Shown piece after piece: positions 57,819 to 64,000 of a stretch of 64,000 nucleotides of DNA (positions are counted from its first letter, which is position 1; each line of letters opens with the position of its first letter). Under the pieces are notes generated by a model. That model saw nothing but the letters and a program-made list of their open reading frames with translations, was not told where the DNA came from and searched no databases. This stretch comes from Penium margaritaceum (taxonomy: Eukaryota; Streptophyta; Zygnematophyceae; Desmidiales; Peniaceae): the NCBI GenBank assembly GCA_023375785.1, contig SZWC01006675.1:22057-86056 (forward strand). The letters run 5' to 3'. Position numbers and translations under genes: made by a program.

Positions 57819-60800
57819 CTGCAACTAGGACACAAGTAGGGCGCAACTAGGGCGCAACTAGAGTGCAACTAGAGCGCAACTAGGGTGCAACTAGGGCACA
57901 ACTATGGCGCAACTAGGGTCTAGCTACTGCTCTATTGAGGCGCAACTAGCGTGTAACTTGGGCACAACTAGGGCGCAAGTAGGGAGGAAGTAGGACGTAA
58001 ATAGGGCGCAATAAGGACGCAAGCAGGGTGCAACTAGGGTGCAAGAAGGGCAAAAACTAGAGCACAAATAGGGTGCAACTAGGATGTAAATAGGGCATAA
58101 GTAAGGCATAGTAAGTGTCTAACTGTGGTGCAACTAGGGCGTAACTAGGGCACAACTAGGGCACATTTAGGACGCAACTAGGGCGCAACTAGGACGCAAA
58201 TATTCCACAAATAGGGTGCAAGTAGGGTGCAACTAGGACGCAACCAGGGTGCAACTAGAGCGTAACTAGTGCCCGACTAAGGCGCAACTAGGGGGCAACT
58301 AGGGCAAAATGTAGGGCGTAACTATGGCGAAAGTAAAAGATAACTAGGGAGCAAATAGGGTGCAAGTAGGGCACAAGTAGGGTGTAACTAGACAAAAACT
58401 GGGACGTAACTAGGGTGCATGTAGGGGGCAAGTAGGATGCAAGTAGGGTGCAAATATGGCGCAACTAGCGTGCAAGCAGGACGCATAGGGTGCAACTTGG
58501 GTGCAAGTACGGCGCATCTAGGGTGCATCTAGGGCGCAACTAGGGCGCAACTAGGGTGCAAGGAGAGTAGAACTAGGGCGCAACTAGGGCGCAACTAGGG
58601 CGCAACTAGGACACAATTAGGACGCAAGTAGGGTGCAACTAGGGCGAAACTAGGGCGTAACTAGGGTGCAACTAGAGTGCAACTAGGGTGCAACCAGGTT
58701 GGAACTAGTGCGCAACATGGATGCAACTTGGGTGCAACTAGGACGCAACTAGGGTGCAACTAGGGCGTAGCTAGTGCCCAACTGAAACGCAACTAGGACG
58801 CAACTAGAGCGCAAAGGGGGCACAAGTATGGCCAAACTAGGATGCAAGTAGGGCGCAAGTAGGGCACAACTAGGGTGCAACTAGGGCGCAACTAGGGCGT
58901 AGCTAGTGACCAACTGAGGCGCCACTAGGTTGCAACTAGGGTGCAACTAGGGCGCAACTAGGACGCAAGAAGGACGCAAGTAGGGTGCACATAGGGTGCA
59001 AATAGGAGGCAACTAGGGGCGCAACTAGGGGGCAACTAGGGCACAACTAGGACGCAAAAAGGGTGCAACTAGAGCGTAAGTAGGACGCAACTAGGACACA
59101 AGTAGGACACAAGTAGGAAGCAACTAGGATGCTACTAGCACGCAACTAGGGCTCAACTAGAGCGTAGCTAGTGACTAACTGTGCAACTAGGGCACAAGTA
59201 GGGTGCAACTAGGGCGTAATTAGGGCGCAAGTAGGGTGCAACTAGGGTGCAACTAGGACGCAACTAGGGCCCCAATAGGGAAAACGTAGGGTGTAACAAG
59301 GGTACAACTAGGGAGCAACTAGGGTGCAAGTGGAGTACAAGTAGGGTGCAACTGGGCACAACTAGGGCGCAACTGAGACGCAACTAAGGCGTAAGTAGGG
59401 CATAAGTAGGGCACAAGTAGGGCGCAACTAGGGCACAACTAGGGTACAACTTTGGTGCAACTAGGGTGTAGCTCTTCCCCAACTCAGGTGCAACCAGGGC
59501 GCAACTAGGGCGCAAGTAGTGTGCAACTAGGGCACAAGTAGGGCGGAACTAAGGCGCAACTAGGGCGCAACTAGGGTGCAACTAGGGAGCAACAAGTGCA
59601 CAACTAGGGCGTAGCTAGTGTCCAACTGAGGAGCAACTAGGACACAACTAGGACACAACTAGGGTGCAACTAGGACGCACGTAGCGTGGAACTAGAGCGC
59701 AAGTAGGGCGCAACTAGGATGCAACTAGGGCGCAACTAGGGTGCAACTAGGGCACAACTAGGGCACAACTAGGGCATAACTATTGTCCAACTGAGATGCA
59801 ACTAGGGCACAACTAGGGCGTAGTTAGGATGCAACTAGGGCACAAGAAGGGCACAACTAGGGTGCAAGTAGGATGCAAGTAGGGTGTAACTAGGGTGTAA
59901 CTAGGGCGTAGCTAGTGCTCAACTGAGGCGCACTTGGGTACAACTAGGGCGCAACTAGGGCGTAACTAGGAAGCAAGTAGAGCTCAACTAGAGTGGAAGT
60001 AGGGCACAACTATGGCACAAGTAGGGCACAAGTAGAGCGTAACTACGACACAACTTGGACGCAACTAGGGCGCACCTAGGACGAAGCTAGTGCCCAACTG
60101 AGGTGGAAGTAGGGCGCAACTAGAGTGCAACTAGGACGCAACTAGGGCGCAACTAGGGCGTAAGTAGGACGTAAATAGGATGCAACTAGGGCGCAATCAG
60201 GGTCCAAGTAGGGACAAGTAAGGTGCAACTTGGGCGTAACTAGGGTGCAACTAGGGTGCAACTAGGGTGCAACTAGGGCGTAACTAGGGCACAAGTAGGC
60301 CACAAGTAGGGTGTAACTAGGCACAACTAGGGCGCAACTAGGGCACATGAAGTTGGTAACTGAGGCTCAACTAGGGCGCAACTAGGACGTTACTAGGGTG
60401 TAAGTAGGGTGCAAGTAAGGCACAACTAGGGCCCAACTAGGACACACATAGAGCACAAGTAAGGTGCAAGAAGGGCACATGTACAGTGCAACTAGGGCAC
60501 AACTAGGGTGCAACTAGGGCACAAGTAGGGCGCAACTAGGGTGCATGTAGGGTGCATCTAGGGTGCATGTAGGGCGCATCTAGGACGCAACTAGAACACA
60601 ACTAGGGCACAAGTAGGGCGTAAGTAGTGCGTAACTAAGGCGCAATTAGGGCACAACAAGGGTACAACTAAGGCGTAGCTAGTCCCTATATAAGGCCCAA
60701 CTAGGGCGCAACTAGGGCAGAAGTCGGACGCAACTAGGGCACAAGTAAGGCGCAACTAGGGTAAAATACGGAGCAAGAAGGGTGAAACTAATGGCCTAAT

Positions 60801-63800
60801 TTGGGCGCAACTAAGGTGCAACTAGGGCGTAGCTAGTGTCCAACTGAGGTTCAACTTGGGCGCAACTAAGGCGCAAGTAAGGCACAACTAGGGCGCAAGT
60901 AGGGCGCAACTAGGACGCACCTAGGGCGCAACTAGGGCGCAACTAGGGCGCAAGTAGGGTGCAAGTAGGGCACAACTAGGACACAATTAAGGCACAAGTA
61001 GGGCACAATGAGGACGCAACTAGGGTATAAGTAGTGTGCAAGTAGGATGCAAGTAGGGTGCAAGTAGAGGACAACTAGGGAAAAACTAGGACGCAACTTG
61101 GATGCAAGTGGGTGCAACTAGGGTGCAACTAGGGCGCAACTAGGGTGCAACTAGGGTGCAACTTGGGTGTAACTAGGGTGCAACTAGGACATAACTAGTG
61201 CACAACTAAGGCGCAACTAGGGCACAACTAGGGTGCAACGACGGTGCAACTAGGGCAAAAGTAGGACGCAAGTAGAGCACAAGTAGGGCGCAACTATGGT
61301 GCAACTAGGCTGCAGCTATGGAGTAGCTAGTGTCCAATTGAGGCACAACTAGGGCGTAACTAGGGCGCATCTAGGACACAACTAGGGCGCAACTAGGATG
61401 CAACCTGGGCGTAAGTAGGGTGCAAGTAGGACTCAACTAGGCCGCAACGGGGGCGCAACTAGGACACAATTAGGGCATAGCTAGTGTCCAACTGATGTGC
61501 AATTGGGGTGTAACTAGGGCATAACTAGGGCACAAGTAGGGCGCAAGTAGGACGCAACTAGGGAGCAAGTAGGGTGCAAGTAGGGCATAAATAGGACACA
61601 AATATGACACAACTAGGGCATAACTAGGGTGCAAGTAGTGCGCAACTAGGGCGCAAGTAAGGAGCAACTATGACACAACTAGAGAACAACTTGGGTGTAA
61701 GTAGGGTGCAACTTGGGTGCAAGTAGGCTGCAAGTAGGGTACAACTAGGGCACAACTAAGGTGCAACTAGGACACAATTAGGGTGCACGTAAGGCACAAT
61801 TAGGGCGCAACTAGGGTGCAACTAGGGAGCAACTAGTGTGTAATTAGGGCATAGCTAGTGCCCAACGGAGGCACAACTAAGGCGCAACTAGGGCGCAGCT
61901 CGGGTGCAAGTAGGGTGCGCGTAGCGTGCAACTAGAGCGTAAGTAGGGCGTAACTAGGGCGCAACTAGGGTGTAACTAGGGCGCAACTAGGGCGCAACTA
62001 CGGTGTAGCTAGTGCCCAACTGAGATACAACTAGGGCACAACTAGGGCGCAACTACGGCGGAAGAAGGGTGCAGCTAGGGTGCAAGTAGGAAGCAAGTAG
62101 GGCGCAACTAGGGTGCAACTAGGGAGCAACTAGGGTGCAACTAGGGCGTTGCTAGTGTCCAACTGAGGCACAACTAGGGTACAACTAGGCCGCAGCTAGG
62201 ACGCAAGTAGGGCGCAAGTAGGGTGCAACTAGGGCACAAGTAGGTTGCAAGTAGGATACTCTAGGGCGCAACTAGGGTGCAACTAGGGTATAACTAAGAC
62301 GTAGCTAGTGTCCAATAGAGGCGCAACTAGGGCGCAACTAGGGCACACCTAGGGCGCAACTAGGACGCAAGTAGGGCTCAACTAGGGTGCAAGTAGGGCG
62401 CAACTACGGTGCAAGTAGGGCACAACTAGGACACAACATGGACGCAACTAGAGCTAAACTAGGGTGTAGCTAGTGTCCAACTGAGGCGGAACTAGGGGGC
62501 AACTAGGGTGCAACTAGGGCGCAACTAGGGCGTAAGTAGGGCGCAAGTAGGGCGTGAGTAGGGCGCAACTAGGGAGCAACTAGGGCGCAACTAGGGCCCC
62601 AGCAGGGCACAAGTCGGGTGCAAGTAGGGTACAAGTAGGGTACAAGTAGGACGTAACTAGGGTGCAACTAGGGTGCAACTAGGGTACAAGAGGGGGGGAA
62701 AGTTGGGCACAACTAGGGGAAAACTAGGGCACAACTAGGGTGTAGCTAGTGTCGAACCGATGTGCAACTTGGGTGCAACTAGGGTGCAGCTAGGGTGCAA
62801 CTAGGGCATAAGTAGGGTGCAACTAGGACGCAAGTAGGGCGCAAGAAGGGTGCAACTAGGGCGCAACTAGTGCACGACTAGGGCGTAGCTAGTACCCAAC
62901 TGAGGTGCAACTAGGACGCAACTAGGGCATAACTAGGGTGCAAGTAGGCTGCATGTTGGGCACAACTAGGGCCCAACTAGGGCACAATTAGGGCACAAGT
63001 AGGGCGCAAGAAGGGTGGAAGTCAGGTGCAACTAGGGCACAACTAGGACGCAACTAGGGCACAAGTAGGGTGCAACTAGGGTGCATGTAGGACTCATCTA
63101 GGGTGCAACTAGGGAAAAACTAGGGTGCAAGTAGTGTGTAACTAGGGCGCAATTAGGACACAACTAGGGCGTAACTAGGGCATTGCTAGTCCCCATATAA
63201 GGCACGACTAGGGCGTAACTAGGACACAAGTCGGGCGCAACAAGGGCACAAGTCGGGCGCAACAAGGGAGCAAGTTGGGCACAACTAGGGCGCAAATAGG
63301 GAGCAAGTAGGGCGTAACTAGGGCGCAACTAGGGTGCAACTACGGTGGAACTAGGGTGTAGCTAGTGCCCAACTAAGGCTCAAATAGGGCGCAACGAGGG
63401 TGCAAGTAGAGCACAACTAGGGCGCAACTAGGACGCAAGTAGGACGCAACTAGGGTGCAACTACTGCGCAACTAGGGTGCAACTAGGACGTAGCTAGGGT
63501 GCAAGTAGGGCACAACTAGGGCGCAATAAGGGCACAAGTAGGGTGCAACTAGGGCCCAACTAGGGTGCAAGTAGTGCGCATGTAGGGCGCAATTAAGATG
63601 CAAGGAGGGGGCAACTAGGGTGCAACTAGGACTCAACTGGGATACAAGTAAGGCACAACTAGGACGTAACTAGGACGCAAGTAGGACGTAACTAGGGTAC
63701 AACTAACGTGCAACTAGGGTGTAACTAGGATGTAGCTAGTGCCCAAATGAGGCGCAACTACGGCGTAACTAGGGCACAACTAGGGTGCAACTAGGACAAA

Positions 63801-64000
63801 AGTAGGACTCAAGTAGGGCACAATAGGGCGCAACTACAACGCAACTAGGATGCAACTAGGGTGTAGCTAGTGTCCAATTAAGATGCAACAAGGATACAAC
63901 TAGGGTGCATCTAAGGCATAACTAGTGCGCAACTAGGACGTAACTAGGGCGCAAGTAGGAAGCAAGTAGGACTCAAGTAGGACGCAACTTGGACGCAACT
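57819..64000. repeat. 11-bp minisatellite, about 560 units, continuing past the window
   Basis: Degenerate tandem array of an 11-bp unit, consensus near GGGCGCAACTA (common variants GGGTGCAACTA, GGACGCAACTA, GGGCACAACTA, GGGCGCAAGTA). A marker pair, GGGCGTAGCTA followed by GTGCCCAACTG, recurs at intervals that are multiples of 11 bp, giving a higher-order layout. Three units make 33 bp, so open frames with an 11-residue period appear on the minus strand; they are a by-product. No gene is seen in the array. Confidence 0.97.

Noticed and set aside
57924-61667. Open frames with an 11-residue period (LVAPYL-, PSCAL-type) on the minus strand
   Set aside because: Three 11-bp units equal eleven codons, so a tandem array lacking stops in one frame gives these by itself; spacing variation and many stops break them.
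57819-64000. Regular short repeats resembling a CRISPR array
   Set aside because: The units are contiguous 11-mers without unique spacers, in a eukaryotic repeat region.
1-64000. A new defence, biosynthesis or other multi-gene system
   Set aside because: Every recognisable coding remnant belongs to retroelement families; no set of co-oriented intact unknown genes is present.

Overview
This is eukaryotic nuclear DNA made almost entirely of transposable elements. I find no convincing host gene, tRNA gene, rRNA or bacterial-type operon in 64 kb. It holds five Ty1/copia and five Ty3/gypsy copies, one L1-like LINE, one unclassified short insertion and, from about 57.8 kb to the window end, an 11-bp minisatellite. 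Chromodomain-bearing Ty3/gypsy elements, copia elements with Gag_pre-integrs/integrase/RT/RNase H order, and an L1-like LINE with a zf-RVT tail fit a repeat-dense green-lineage genome (streptophyte alga or early land plant). That placement is inference; other algae or oomycetes are not excluded. The run of N at 11204-11775 and the lone N at 4067 show a draft scaffold.

Layout. 564-4395 (+) is the pol part of a chromodomain gypsy element (Gypsy-1) whose last 282 bp are repeated across a single N. 4396-5400 is non-coding and full of hairpins. 5658-11110 (-) is a LINE, ending in an A-rich tail on its own strand. After the gap, 11828-16366 (-) is Copia-1. 16367-17680 is unassigned with one tRNA-like stretch. 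17686-23728 (-) is Copia-2, complete with both LTRs and a 5-bp GGTAG target duplication. 24270-25630 (-) is an old gypsy remnant (Gypsy-2). 26700-27000 looks like an LTR fragment.

Two stacks of nested insertions fill the rest. Stack one (27.2-43.8 kb): Copia-3 (+) is split by Copia-4 (+, 29614-41653, ACGGC target duplication), which is split by Copia-5 (-, 33623-39946). Stack two (43.9-57.8 kb): a gypsy fragment (Gypsy-3) is cut by Gypsy-4 (5' LTR at 45149), whose 3' LTR is cut by Gypsy-5 (51030-57650), whose integrase region is cut by a 584-bp insertion (55647-56230). All LTR elements are broken; rough by-eye LTR differences of 10-13% point to old insertions.

Most interesting points: the copia family appears to prime from the anticodon arm of initiator tRNA-Met while the gypsy family uses the 3' end of the same tRNA; two near-perfect long palindromes look like template-switch scars; the minisatellite has a higher-order layout in multiples of 11 bp; and the 282-bp repeat around the lone N looks like an unmerged assembly overlap. 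I did not find a defence system or other new gene system.
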